Source: Oscillospiraceae bacterium (GTDB lineage Bacteria; Bacillota; Clostridia; Oscillospirales; Oscillospiraceae). Taken from it: a DNA stretch of 64,000 nt. The stretch is taken from the NCBI GenBank assembly GCA_910575815.1, contig CAJTFN010000001.1, forward strand, positions 186,001 through 250,000. Reading direction: 5' to 3'. Under the pieces are notes generated by a model. That model did not search any database, was not told the DNA's origin, and worked only from the letters and a program-made list of their open reading frames with translations. The translations under genes and the position numbers were made by a program. Of this stretch, positions 25,732 to 34,590 are shown piece by piece. The stretch's first letter is position 1, and each line of letters begins with the position of its first letter.

Positions 25732-26082
25732 ATGGAATATAAGATTATCAATACTTCTAAAACAAGTGAAAATGTAAAATGGCGAATAGTTCTCCCTCCG
25801 GGCATGGAGGTTTTGGAGACTTTTTTACTTACAGAAAGTGTTTCTATACTTTCAGCATTTCTTCAAGATATAGAGAGTGTATTAAATGGGAAGTACGAAC
25901 ATTTAGAGGATTGCGGAGACGTTTTTTATCTGAACATTGAGAGAGCTACCACACAAATCAAAGACACATTAGCAGAGTTTTTGGAGCCTATTCCTCCCAT
26001 TCAAGAGACAGAATTGACAGTAAACACAAATGAGTTGAAAGATATTATGAAAACTTGGATTCAATACGAGAGAGGTGTTTAG
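25732..26082 (+). CDS. Small AT-rich hypothetical protein, possible immunity protein
   Basis: ATG 25732 with GGAGAAG upstream (GTG 25726 is possible). 116 aa, acidic, no signal, one domain of alternating beta and alpha (EYKIINTSKTSENVKWRIVLP; ESVLNGKYEHLEDCGDVFY). Base use is much more AT-rich than the flanking genes. Small acidic genes in a string next to variable loci are often immunity proteins of polymorphic toxins; no family match can be shown here. Confidence 0.65.
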   Translation: MEYKIINTSKTSENVKWRIVLPPGMEVLETFLLTESVSILSAFLQDIESVLNGKYEHLEDCGDVFYLNIERATTQIKDTLAEFLEPIPPIQETELTVNTNELKDIMKTWIQYERGV

Positions 26083-26083
26083 T

Positions 26084-26569
26084 ATGGATATGGATTGTCC
26101 GGATCAGATTAAACAATATATGGCATTTCCGTTTGAGTTTATCAACCCTGAATATAAGGCTGGCTTGGATTTTTCCATGGAAAGCCTGAAACTTGCCAAT
26201 CAGGGCTTGGGAGAACTGAAAGCGGGGATGAAAGACTGGCCTCAAGATAATTTCCAGCAAATGCTTAACATGGTGGTTTTAGGCTGGGGAGCCTATATTG
26301 GAGAAACAGTACGCCGTTCTTATCCGGCCTGGACTTGGGACTTTCCCGATCCGTCAACGGGAGAACTCCCTCAACTGGTACATGAGGGACTTGGTGGTGT
26401 AGGACGAATGGTTTGGCCGGCGGCCAAGATGGCGTTGGCCCGCTTGCATGATGATGAACTGGATGTAGCCCTGTGTACCCGGATACAAATGGAGGAAGTC
26501 GCACAGGCGATTACTCGCTATGAAAATAACCGGGAGCTTTGGGAGAAACAGTTAGAGGAGCCAACTTAA
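26084..26569 (+). CDS. Hypothetical protein, 161 aa
   Basis: ATG 26084 lies one base after the previous stop, with AGAGGTG upstream. Helical protein with a VLGWGAYIGETVRRSYPAW segment; a G-x-Y-x-G-E turn of this type occurs in DUF3806-like and other small proteins of immunity loci, which is only a weak hint. No signal or TM. Probably one transcript with 25732 and 26573. Confidence 0.65.
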   Translation: MDMDCPDQIKQYMAFPFEFINPEYKAGLDFSMESLKLANQGLGELKAGMKDWPQDNFQQMLNMVVLGWGAYIGETVRRSYPAWTWDFPDPSTGELPQLVHEGLGGVGRMVWPAAKMALARLHDDELDVALCTRIQMEEVAQAITRYENNRELWEKQLEEPT

Positions 26570-26572
26570 AAT

Positions 26573-27019
26573 ATGAAATCAGATGTCAAAACGCAGGTTG
26601 CGGAACGGCTGGATATTGATAATCAAAACATACTTCTAAATAAAGTGGCCGAGATAACTGACCAGCACGTACTTCATTTGTTAGGCCGCAGCTATAATTG
26701 GGATGATGGTTTTGCTGTGCCAGAAGCGATTATCAACAACCCTAACTGCTGCCTGAGTACAGCACTTGAGTTATTTTATCTTGCTGATGGCGCAAGGTAT
26801 CTTAAAGATAAATTGGATGTTGAACAGAGCGCCTTAGGGCTGTGGAAGCATTTTGTTATAGGGCTTTATGAGCAAATCATTCAGGGTAGGTTTGAGCGGA
26901 ACGGCATAGGATTTAAGCCGCCATTGAGCAAGGTGGAAATCTACAAATTGAAGAAGAACTTGGAACCCTCCGAGTACATTTTCATCGAAGTGGTTGAGGA
27001 AGAAAACTTAACACTGTAA
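26573..27019 (+). CDS. DUF4274 domain protein
   Basis: ATG 26573 three bases after the previous stop. 148 aa. The DUF4274 signature is clear at residues 35-75: HLLGRSYNWDDGF, then IINNPNCCLSTALELFYLADG. The family is found in many bacteria, often beside toxin-immunity genes, but has no known biochemical activity. AT-rich like its two upstream neighbours, with which it forms a short transferred-looking block. Confidence 0.8.
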   Translation: MKSDVKTQVAERLDIDNQNILLNKVAEITDQHVLHLLGRSYNWDDGFAVPEAIINNPNCCLSTALELFYLADGARYLKDKLDVEQSALGLWKHFVIGLYEQIIQGRFERNGIGFKPPLSKVEIYKLKKNLEPSEYIFIEVVEEENLTL

Positions 27020-27108
27020 ACCTATGAGACAGCTTGCCGCATCTTGTCCCCATCTGTAAGATGTGATAAGCTGGACCTGACAAAACGCACCAACAGGAGG
27101 CATCCACC

Positions 27109-29277
27109 ATGAAACTAGAACGGGAACAGGGATATTCAGCAGGCCGCGACGCTCTTGCCATACCGGGGGCCATCCTGGGCGCGGCGCTGGGGGCGGACTG
27201 CCTGGCGGCAATGGTGCGGTTTGGAGACGTGCCGCTGATCCTCTGCGGGGCGATGACCGCCCTGTTCGCCGTTCGGACCGGAGCTCTGACCGCCGGGCGG
27301 GTCGGTCGGACCAGGACGCAGCTGGCCCTGCCCTGGGTGCTTCTCTTTGACTGCCTGGGGCATCATCTCTATTTCGCCCTGGAGACCGCCCCCGGCGACC
27401 CGGCGGGCGTGTGGCGGGCGTTCCTCAGCCCTCTGCCCGGCCGGTATTGGGTCCGGCTGGCGGCGCTGCTGGCGGTATCTCTTTGCGCCTGGGCGCTGCT
27501 GTTCCACGGGGCCGGGCAGGACCGGAAGCGATTGATCCGGGCCCTCCAGCCTGTCCGGCTGGAGCAGGACCCGGCTCCGGCGGAGATGGAGTTTTTTCTG
27601 CCGGACCTCGGCTGGATTCGGCCCCACCTCCTGGTGCGGAAGTTTTCCCGGGGAATCTGGCTGGCACTGCTGTTCCTCTGCCTCTGGATGGGCCGCCTGA
27701 CGGGTACAGAGGCACTTTGGGACCGGGCCGCCGTGGGCATGGGGTTCAGCCTGCTGATCACCGGCTCCCTCCAGGGGCCCCCGGCACGGCTCTGCGCCGG
27801 GGCGCACTGGCTCTATGTCCGGCAGGAAAACCGGCTCTGGCGGGTGCCCTTGAACCAGATCCTGGACCCGGAGCTTCGGGTTTCCCTGGCTTGGCTGGCC
27901 GGGGCGTGGGACATACTGCCCCAGGTCCGGCGGACGGCCTTCCGGTCCACGGTGGCGGCGGTGATTGCCGGGGGGAAGCTGGAGACTTGCGAAATCAAGA
28001 GGCCCACGCTGATCCGGCAGTCCCCCTGGGAGTGGGTGGTGTCCGACAGCCAGGGCGGTCAGCACATGATCCCCAAGGTCTATCCCGGCTTCACCCCGAT
28101 TCCCGGAGAGGCGGAACGGGCTCAGTCTGCGCCGGCCATCCGGTGGTTGAATCCCGCCGTCACGGCGGCTGTCACCGCCGTGTGTCTGGCAACGGGGCTG
28201 TTCATGGGCGTTCAGGAGCAGCGCCGCCCCGAGGCCCCGCCGCCGAAGCTGCCGGTGGAAGCGCCTGAGAAGACAGGCCCCGCCTCCACGGAGCCGGTTG
28301 TCCCGGAGGTCATTGGAGACTACATATTGAACGGCCTGACCCTGCGGACCGATGATGCCTTCGAGGCCAGCAGCAGCGGGTTTGACGACTCGGAACATGG
28401 CGTGTTCTATCAGATCGAACTGCGCTTCGGCGTGGGAGAAGACGCCGCCCGTCTGGCTCTGACGGAATCAGAGGGAGAGGATGTCCGCTGGCTGCGGCCG
28501 GAGGGGGACGGCTTCCTCTGGCGGCTGGGAGAGAACGGCGTGGCCTATCAGTACAACCTGCGGACGGTCCGCCTTTCGGACGGGCGGCTCTCCCACACCG
28601 GCGCGGCCCTCTCGGAACGGGGGACCATGCTGATTCTCACCTGTGACCACGGGGAGGAGATCGAGGAGGAGACCGCCCGGGGCACCATGCTCTACATGCT
28701 GGAAAACCTCCAGTTCACCGGCCCGGCCATAACGGAGGAGAACTATCAGGACCAGCTCCGCCCTGCGGTGAGCATGGGGTTCAGCCACTGCGGACAGGCG
28801 TTCTTCAAGGCCCCGGAGGGCCTGTTTCCCTACAACGCTTACCTGGATACCTTCCTGCCCTGCGGCGGAGAGGTAAAATATTTTGACGGCGGCATCTCCA
28901 TGATGACCAAGGCCCACGGCCTCCGGGTATCCGTCGCCGTGGTTCCTAATGAGGGAACCGCCCTGGACGTGGTGCGGGAGGTCTACGAGGACCTGAAAGC
29001 CGCCGGGCGTCAGTACGACGAGCGGAATTTCCTGGAGGACGCCTACAACGAGGAGGGCAACAACGCCTGCCGGGTGGCCGTCTACTACGACGGAGGCCGG
29101 ACCCGTGTTACGGCGATGGTAGCCATGGAGAAGTGGAAGGGCTGCTACCTTTACAAGGAGCTGACCTGCCTCCCCGAGGAAATGGACGGGGAGTACAGGG
29201 CGGTTTTCAAGGAGATGGAGAAGGTCTGCGGCATTACGGTGTCCGTCATGGAGGACCTGGGCCGTCAGCAGAATTAG
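27109..29277 (+). CDS. Large multi-pass membrane protein, hypothetical (paralog of next gene)
   Basis: ATG after ACAGGAGGCATCC. 722 aa. About six membrane helices lie in residues 15-225 (for instance RLAALLAVSLCAWALLF and IWLALLFLCLWMG), then a cytoplasmic stretch (LYVRQENRLWRVPLNQI, MIPKVYPGFTPIPG), a further helix at about 345-365 (VTAAVTAVCLATGLFMG), a Pro-rich linker, and a 340-residue outer domain. Same order of parts as the 736-aa protein downstream, including EENYQDQLRP against EENYQMKIHL. Family not recognised. Confidence 0.8.
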   Translation: MKLEREQGYSAGRDALAIPGAILGAALGADCLAAMVRFGDVPLILCGAMTALFAVRTGALTAGRVGRTRTQLALPWVLLFDCLGHHLYFALETAPGDPAGVWRAFLSPLPGRYWVRLAALLAVSLCAWALLFHGAGQDRKRLIRALQPVRLEQDPAPAEMEFFLPDLGWIRPHLLVRKFSRGIWLALLFLCLWMGRLTGTEALWDRAAVGMGFSLLITGSLQGPPARLCAGAHWLYVRQENRLWRVPLNQILDPELRVSLAWLAGAWDILPQVRRTAFRSTVAAVIAGGKLETCEIKRPTLIRQSPWEWVVSDSQGGQHMIPKVYPGFTPIPGEAERAQSAPAIRWLNPAVTAAVTAVCLATGLFMGVQEQRRPEAPPPKLPVEAPEKTGPASTEPVVPEVIGDYILNGLTLRTDDAFEASSSGFDDSEHGVFYQIELRFGVGEDAARLALTESEGEDVRWLRPEGDGFLWRLGENGVAYQYNLRTVRLSDGRLSHTGAALSERGTMLILTCDHGEEIEEETARGTMLYMLENLQFTGPAITEENYQDQLRPAVSMGFSHCGQAFFKAPEGLFPYNAYLDTFLPCGGEVKYFDGGISMMTKAHGLRVSVAVVPNEGTALDVVREVYEDLKAAGRQYDERNFLEDAYNEEGNNACRVAVYYDGGRTRVTAMVAMEKWKGCYLYKELTCLPEEMDGEYRAVFKEMEKVCGITVSVMEDLGRQQN

Positions 29278-29288
29278 GAGGCGGAGAG

Positions 29289-31499
29289 ATGAAAACGAAA
29301 GAGCGGGTATTCCTGGGGATTCTGGGCGCACTGCTGGGGTCTATCTTGGGGAGCGTCAGCATTGTGCTGGAAAACCAAGTATCGAACACCTTTTCCCTGA
29401 TTGGCGGGGTGGTCATGGCGGCCTGTACCCTCCAGGGCTATATTCAGTTTGCCGGACGGCTGAGCAAAAAGGGCGTGGCGATTTCCCTGGTACTCATGGC
29501 CGTGATGTGTGCCCTTGCTAATCAGGTCAACTGCACCATTGAGATTATGGAGACCGTGGAGGCCGTACAGGGGATGGACTTTCTGGAGGCCTTCGGGCGC
29601 TTTGAGGAGTTGCCGGAGGTTCAGGAAATCCGCTCCTGGTACGACGGCCAGTTGTTGTTATTATATCTCCTCACCCTTTGCGGAAGTCTCTTGATTCTGG
29701 TGCGGAGCCTCTGGAAGCCCAAGAAGGAAGCGCGGCGCAAGGCAGTGTTGGAGGAGGTGCTGCTGGGCAAGGAGCCGGAGGAAGAGAAGCCGGAGCTCCA
29801 GGGGACCCTGTATCCCTTCCGAAAAGCGTGGATGAGGCCTGTGCGCGTCAGCGCCGGCGGGGCCGCTGTGGCGCTCCTGGTGGCGCTGGTCGCCTTGATG
29901 ATGCTGCTGCCAAGGCTGGAGGAACGTTTTCAGATCCGCTTGGAGTTTGGAATGATTTTGGGCATTTTCCTCAGCTTCATTCCTCTGATGTGGATTTCTC
30001 TGACCATTACCCGGTACTGCAATGCCTTCCAGATTCTCTATGCCCGGGCGGCGGGGCGGCTCTGGCGGGTGAACCTGATGAAGCTGTGCCGTGTGGGGGA
30101 CTGGGAGGCCCTGCCCCCGGCGCGGCAGGCTGTGGTCCGGGACGACATTCTCTGGGAGCTGGAGAACATCTTGAACGGCGATCTCGCCGCCTGTGATTCC
30201 GGGGCCGTCACCGAGCTGCGGGACATTCAGGCGGAGAAGGAAGACCGCTGGAGCTGGACCATTTCCTATGAAACAGACTCCGGCAGCCGGAAGAAGCTGA
30301 AAATCCCCAAGGGATACCCGGACTTCGTGCCCGTCATGGGGATGGAGCGGGCGGAGGGGCCCACGCCCTATCGCTGGCTTCCGGGTCTGGCGGCGCTGGT
30401 CTTGACGGTGGTTTTCCTGGGTGGGGGCTTTGCCGTTGACAGCTGGCGGGCGTCCCAAAACGAGGGGGACGCCCCTGCACAGAATATTCGCGCCGTCCCA
30501 GAGGAACCAGCCCTCCCGGACGTCCCCGTCCGGGTGCCGGAGACCGCAACAGAATTTGTGATTTCAGAAATCAGGTTCCGGATAGACAGAGAATTTCAGT
30601 ACAGCCGCCGCCGGTTCCTGGACGGCAAAACGGGGACCTCCTACCGGGTCTATACCCAGTACGGCGTGGACGCGGCGGACGCCTGGGATACCCTGACCAG
30701 TCATATCCATTCGGATGACCCGCTCTATGACCGCTTTCAGGCGGTGTGCACCGGCGAGGACCTGCTGGCCCCGCTGGGCGAAACGTCCAGATATAATATC
30801 GTGTCTGTGTACCGGACCGACGGGACCATTTGCCACACCGCCGCCGCCCTCTCCGATACCGGGGCCCTCTTTACCCTGGAGGCGGAGCATACCCAGGCGG
30901 GCCAGTCCCCGGAGGAGGTCCTGGCGAACCTGATGTATACCCTGAAAAGCGTCCGGTTCGAGGGGCCGGAGGTGACAGAGGAGAACTACCAGATGAAGAT
31001 CCATCTGTCGGAGATTCGGAACTGCGCCTATATGGCGGCGGCCTACATCAAAACGGACCACTTCGGGCACGAGGCCTTTGTGGACGTTTACGTCCCCTAC
31101 AGCGACGCGCCCATCTACGCCTCCGAGGGCCGGGCCATCCGCACGGAGGCCCACGGGCTGCGGGTCTACGCCTCCATCTTCCCGGGGGAAAACGCCAAGG
31201 AGGTCGTAGAGGCCCGGCAGCAGGTCCTGGCCTCCACGGGACAGGTCTATGAGGACGGCGTGGATGACCAGACCTACCGGGAGGATTTGGACGTCGCATG
31301 TATGCTGACGGTCTATGAGGAGAACGGCCAGAAGCGAAATGCCGTGCTCTATGCCGAGAGCATGTGGGAGGGTTATTATCTTCTCCGGGAGATCACCGGA
31401 CTGCCGGAGCAGATAGACGAGGAATACCTGCCGCTTTTGAAGGAGCTGGAGGGCATCTTCGGCCTGACCATGCCGGTGCTGGAGCAGCTGGGGGAGTAA
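29289..31499 (+). CDS. Large multi-pass membrane protein, hypothetical (paralog of previous gene)
   Basis: Start ATG 29289 after AGGAGGCGGAG; the frame is open from 29133 but overlaps the previous gene. 736 aa: membrane helices at about 8-27, 33-50, 60-80, 120-140, 185-210 and 222-245, a cytoplasmic domain with LYARAAGRLWRVNLMKL and KLKIPKGYPDFVPVMG, one more helix at 357-377, then an outer domain (VISEIRFRIDREFQYSRRRF onward). It shares the outer blocks VTEENYQ and a KAHGLRV/EAHGLRV strand with its paralog. A tandem duplication that diverged strongly. Confidence 0.8.
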   Translation: MKTKERVFLGILGALLGSILGSVSIVLENQVSNTFSLIGGVVMAACTLQGYIQFAGRLSKKGVAISLVLMAVMCALANQVNCTIEIMETVEAVQGMDFLEAFGRFEELPEVQEIRSWYDGQLLLLYLLTLCGSLLILVRSLWKPKKEARRKAVLEEVLLGKEPEEEKPELQGTLYPFRKAWMRPVRVSAGGAAVALLVALVALMMLLPRLEERFQIRLEFGMILGIFLSFIPLMWISLTITRYCNAFQILYARAAGRLWRVNLMKLCRVGDWEALPPARQAVVRDDILWELENILNGDLAACDSGAVTELRDIQAEKEDRWSWTISYETDSGSRKKLKIPKGYPDFVPVMGMERAEGPTPYRWLPGLAALVLTVVFLGGGFAVDSWRASQNEGDAPAQNIRAVPEEPALPDVPVRVPETATEFVISEIRFRIDREFQYSRRRFLDGKTGTSYRVYTQYGVDAADAWDTLTSHIHSDDPLYDRFQAVCTGEDLLAPLGETSRYNIVSVYRTDGTICHTAAALSDTGALFTLEAEHTQAGQSPEEVLANLMYTLKSVRFEGPEVTEENYQMKIHLSEIRNCAYMAAAYIKTDHFGHEAFVDVYVPYSDAPIYASEGRAIRTEAHGLRVYASIFPGENAKEVVEARQQVLASTGQVYEDGVDDQTYREDLDVACMLTVYEENGQKRNAVLYAESMWEGYYLLREITGLPEQIDEEYLPLLKELEGIFGLTMPVLEQLGE

Positions 31500-31505
31500 G
31501 GACGT

Positions 31506-32024
31506 ATGTGGAACACACTAAGGGAAATCCGAAAGTTTACGCCGAAAGCCGAAGTGGACCGGATTTTAGGGGTATCTCCGGTGCAGATAGAAGACCGGCC
31601 CGCCTGGTATTACGGCGGGGGATTTGTACTCCACTACTCCCCTGTGCGTTTCCGGGTCGAGGGGATTCAGCGGGTGGAGTACGGCGAGCCCGGGGAGTAT
31701 GTTGTGGGCGGCTGGCATTTCCCGGACGTGGATACATTGAAATTGGAGCTGGGCCTGACCTGCTTTGACGCGGAGGACGCGGCACCGCTGGAAGAGGACA
31801 TTGTGGACGGCGTGATCACCTATCAGTCCACCTTCCAGGAAATCCAACGGTGCGCGGCGCGGCACTCCCTGGAGTATTACAGTGAGGGGGAGACCCAGCG
31901 TCTGGTGGAGGGCAGCATGGCGTTTTTGAGGCGCTGGATTGCCTGGGAAGAGTATGAGTTCTACTTTTACGGCAAGTCCAGGAGGACAAAGGTGACAGGC
32001 TTCCGTTTCGTCCAGCCGGAATGA
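31506..32024 (+). CDS. Hypothetical soluble protein, 172 aa
   Basis: ATG 31506 six bases after the previous stop; the ribosome site is weak (AAGGACG). Beta-rich, no signal or membrane helix: AEVDRILGVSPVQIEDRPAWYYGGG, then HYSPVRFRVEGIQRVEYG, then a helical end (FLRRWIAWEEYEFYF). In one operon with the paralogous membrane proteins, so perhaps their cytoplasmic partner. Confidence 0.7.
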   Translation: MWNTLREIRKFTPKAEVDRILGVSPVQIEDRPAWYYGGGFVLHYSPVRFRVEGIQRVEYGEPGEYVVGGWHFPDVDTLKLELGLTCFDAEDAAPLEEDIVDGVITYQSTFQEIQRCAARHSLEYYSEGETQRLVEGSMAFLRRWIAWEEYEFYFYGKSRRTKVTGFRFVQPE

Positions 32025-32059
32025 GCCGGATATACAACAGGAGTCAGGAGGCGAAGGGC

Positions 32060-32554
32060 TTGAAAAAGGATAAAAAGGCGGCGGCCGGCATTCTCAGCCT
32101 TGTTTTGTGGGCGGCGCTGCTGACCGTGCTGCTGCACCTGCTGGATCGCCGCGGCGGCGGGCATCTGATAGAGGGGCTGGGGCATGTAGTGTACTGGCTC
32201 ATGTTGTGTATCGCAGTGTTCTTCTTCTGGTGGCTGCTGATGGGCCGGCGGCTCCGCAAATTTATGAAGCGGCTCGACAGAGCGGGCCTGGATTACCTGA
32301 GAAGCCGCGGTGTGGACGGGTATCTGTTGAAGCTGGACGCCTGTTGCGAGATGGCGGGAGTTCGGAACATGACATTGGGTGGAATCCCAGCCCTGGATTA
32401 TGGGACGATTCTCAAAATCAGAACCTTGCGGGAAGCCGGGCGTGAAGAGGACGCACGCGCTCTGCTGGAAACTGCAAAGCAGGAGATGAAGGGCGAAAAG
32501 ACGCTGCTGCTTTTGCGGGACGAAGAGGAGAAGCTGGATAGGAGGCAGAAATGA
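32060..32554 (+). CDS. Two-TM membrane protein, hypothetical
   Basis: I choose TTG 32060, eight bases after a full AGGAGG (32046-32051); ATG 32021, which overlaps the previous stop, is the alternative. 164 aa: Lys-rich start, two helices (residues 9-28 and 45-65, HVVYWLMLCIAVFFFWWLL), then a cytoplasmic helical tail with a TPR-like ILKIRTLREAGREEDARALLE. Overlaps the next gene by ATGA. Confidence 0.72.
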   Translation: MKKDKKAAAGILSLVLWAALLTVLLHLLDRRGGGHLIEGLGHVVYWLMLCIAVFFFWWLLMGRRLRKFMKRLDRAGLDYLRSRGVDGYLLKLDACCEMAGVRNMTLGGIPALDYGTILKIRTLREAGREEDARALLETAKQEMKGEKTLLLLRDEEEKLDRRQK

Positions 32555-33318
32555 AATATACACTCGATACAGATTTTTCGGCTCTCAATAGGCCAAAAGC
32601 GGCCAACTGGCTTCGTAATTTTGTTGATTTGACAGAAAGCGCCTTTGCGGACTGTGACTCCTGTTCCCGTTTGCTGGGGAACCTGCTGGTAATGGAGCTG
32701 TGCGCTTGTACGCTTCGACAGGGACTGGACGCACAAGGAAACTCCTTTCCCCCAGTAATCCAGAGGGGCCTGGATATGCTTTGGAACTGCCTGAAAGAAC
32801 AGATGGTTTCCACTGATATGCAGGATTTTGCCAATGACCTGTACGCCTGTAGTCTGGAACACAATGTAGGTGAAGATTTGACTGACACTCAGGAAGTGTT
32901 TTTCAAAAAGCATTTCGGCGGTTCAAAGAAAAGCACCTATGAATGGAGTGTTACCGACGATATTGCGGTTTTATTGATGAAATGTACTGCCATCTATGGT
33001 GGAAGTTCGGATTTCGAGGAATTTGAGGCATGTGAGCAGATTGATTTCAGAGAAATTTCATACTCATTGGATTTCTTCCAAGACGTCTGCATTGGGTTCA
33101 CCAACACCCCTTGTCCAACTGCCCGGGCAAAGGATGTCGAGAAGGCGCTGGAGCTGGTCTATCAGACGCCCCTATTCCGGCAGTTGATGGGCTTGATTCA
33201 AGGCGCGTTGAAAACGGCTCTCACCGCCACACCGGAACAGTATTCGGCCCTGCGGACGGAGTACCAGTCAAAGGGGATTTTGCCAGAGGAGTACGCTGCC
33301 GGTCTGCTGGCTTTTTGA
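32551..33318 (+). CDS. Hypothetical helical protein, 255 aa
   Basis: ATG 32551 overlaps the upstream stop and has GGAGGCAG upstream. Soluble, mostly helical, acidic, with many Cys. Segments: NWLRNFVDLTESAFADCDSC, LDMLWNCLKEQMVSTDMQD, TALTATPEQYSALRTEYQSKG. Less GC-rich than the genes before it. No family recognised; an immunity or partner role is possible from context. Confidence 0.7.
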   Translation: MKYTLDTDFSALNRPKAANWLRNFVDLTESAFADCDSCSRLLGNLLVMELCACTLRQGLDAQGNSFPPVIQRGLDMLWNCLKEQMVSTDMQDFANDLYACSLEHNVGEDLTDTQEVFFKKHFGGSKKSTYEWSVTDDIAVLLMKCTAIYGGSSDFEEFEACEQIDFREISYSLDFFQDVCIGFTNTPCPTARAKDVEKALELVYQTPLFRQLMGLIQGALKTALTATPEQYSALRTEYQSKGILPEEYAAGLLAF

Positions 33319-33388
33319 CACAAATTGAGATAATGAATGTTTGATTTGAAAAGTTCTAGCACAAGATCAAAAACAGGAGGAAATTTGT

Positions 33389-34138
33389 ATGATTTGTTTG
33401 GATGCACCTGTTTGGAAAAAGCTGAGTTCTGCGGGAAATGACGCGAACCGCTGGCTTCGGGAGTTGATGGAGGGCAAAGGGGACCTTCGAGAAAGCATAG
33501 AAGTGGTAGCGGAGGACCTGAGCCACCAGTTGAGCTGATACAGTGCCACGGCCTATGCGCTGCCGCATTTGGCCGCTCTGTGCCCGAGACTTTCCACAAG
33601 GAGGACAAAGTTTTCCTGATTGCCCAGATGGGCGCGGCCATCGCGGCGGAGGCCGTGGAGCCCCTGACACCGGACACGGAGGCGTATTGCGAGTTTCAGG
33701 AGGGCCTGGAGGGACTGCGCCGGGAGACTGTGCCCCTGCTGACGGACCCGGAGGTACATAAGCCGCTATGCGGAGAAGCGGAGCTTGGCACGATGTTCGC
33801 CCTGGGAGCGCTGGCGGTTGTTGGGGACAGGAAACACGCCTATGACCTCTGGTATCTGTCCGGCTCCACTTGGGAAGAGGGCCCCGCCGCGTGTGAATGC
33901 GGATAGGAGGACGAAACAATCTCCCTCATAGAGCCGCCGGAGTTTCTGGAACCTGTTGAAATCGACTTGTGGGACAGGCGTTCCCTGGAGGATGAGGCTG
34001 TCTGGCCTGTTGTCTTTGATTGGGGATGAAATGATCGCGCCGGTCCTGCCCCTTGTCTACGGCACGGGGACCTGCCCGGAATGTGGGGAACGGAAACCCT
34101 ATTGGACATGGATGGACCGCCTTGTGGAGGAGTGCTGA
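33389..34138 (+). pseudogene. Multiply broken hypothetical gene
   Basis: ATG 33389 after ACAGGAGGAA opens 49 codons ending at TGA 33536-33538 just where a Trp would be expected (HQLS-stop-YSATAYALPHLAALC continues in frame). A frameshift near 33585 moves the coding to the frame read at 33586-33906 (HKEDKVFLIAQMGAAIAAEA, AYDLWYLSGSTWEEGPAACEC), which ends in an in-frame TAG at 33904; coding then goes on (EDETISLIEPPEFLEPVEI) to a second frameshift near 34028 and finishes with CPECGERKPYWTWMDRLVEEC at 34138. Two stops and two shifts mean the gene is dead. Parent function unknown. Confidence 0.85.
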
Positions 34139-34212
34139 AAACCTTTGAGGAGGCGGAGAAAGTGTTTATGAGAAAACCGGCGCAGCCTTATGGGGATGCG
34201 AGGGGGATTGCA

Positions 34213-34539
34213 ATGGGAGTATTGAGCAGTCTGAAAAGGAAGGACAGAACCCCCAAAAAATTGAGCGATTATGTGGAAATCCCTGCTGGCAATGTTATAA
34301 AGGAATCTCGAACGAAAATCCCCGGCTTCTGTGATAAGCCATATATCGTATACATCTATCCTGGTGAGTCCCGTATGAAAATTCATATCAATACCGATTT
34401 TTCTCCGCAGGGGAAGAAGGTCCGTCTATGTACGCATTATGACCGTGGCTTATGTGAAACCTTGGAAGAATACAAAAGCCTGCCCATCGACCGTATTGAG
34501 AACCAGGCGTATGGCTCCTGGATGGATGGCGCTAGGTAG
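34213..34539 (+). CDS. Hypothetical protein, 108 aa
   Basis: Two starts fit: ATG 34213 with GAGGGGGA upstream (chosen) and ATG 34168. A small soluble protein with a KLSDYVEIPAGNVIKES start and beta strands KPYIVYIYPGESRMKIHIN. AT-rich against neighbours. No family recognised. It starts just behind the broken gene. Confidence 0.6.
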   Translation: MGVLSSLKRKDRTPKKLSDYVEIPAGNVIKESRTKIPGFCDKPYIVYIYPGESRMKIHINTDFSPQGKKVRLCTHYDRGLCETLEEYKSLPIDRIENQAYGSWMDGAR

Positions 34540-34590
34540 TATTCTGCTTCTTGGTTAAACAGCGGATACAATCTGGAAGGAGGACTACCC

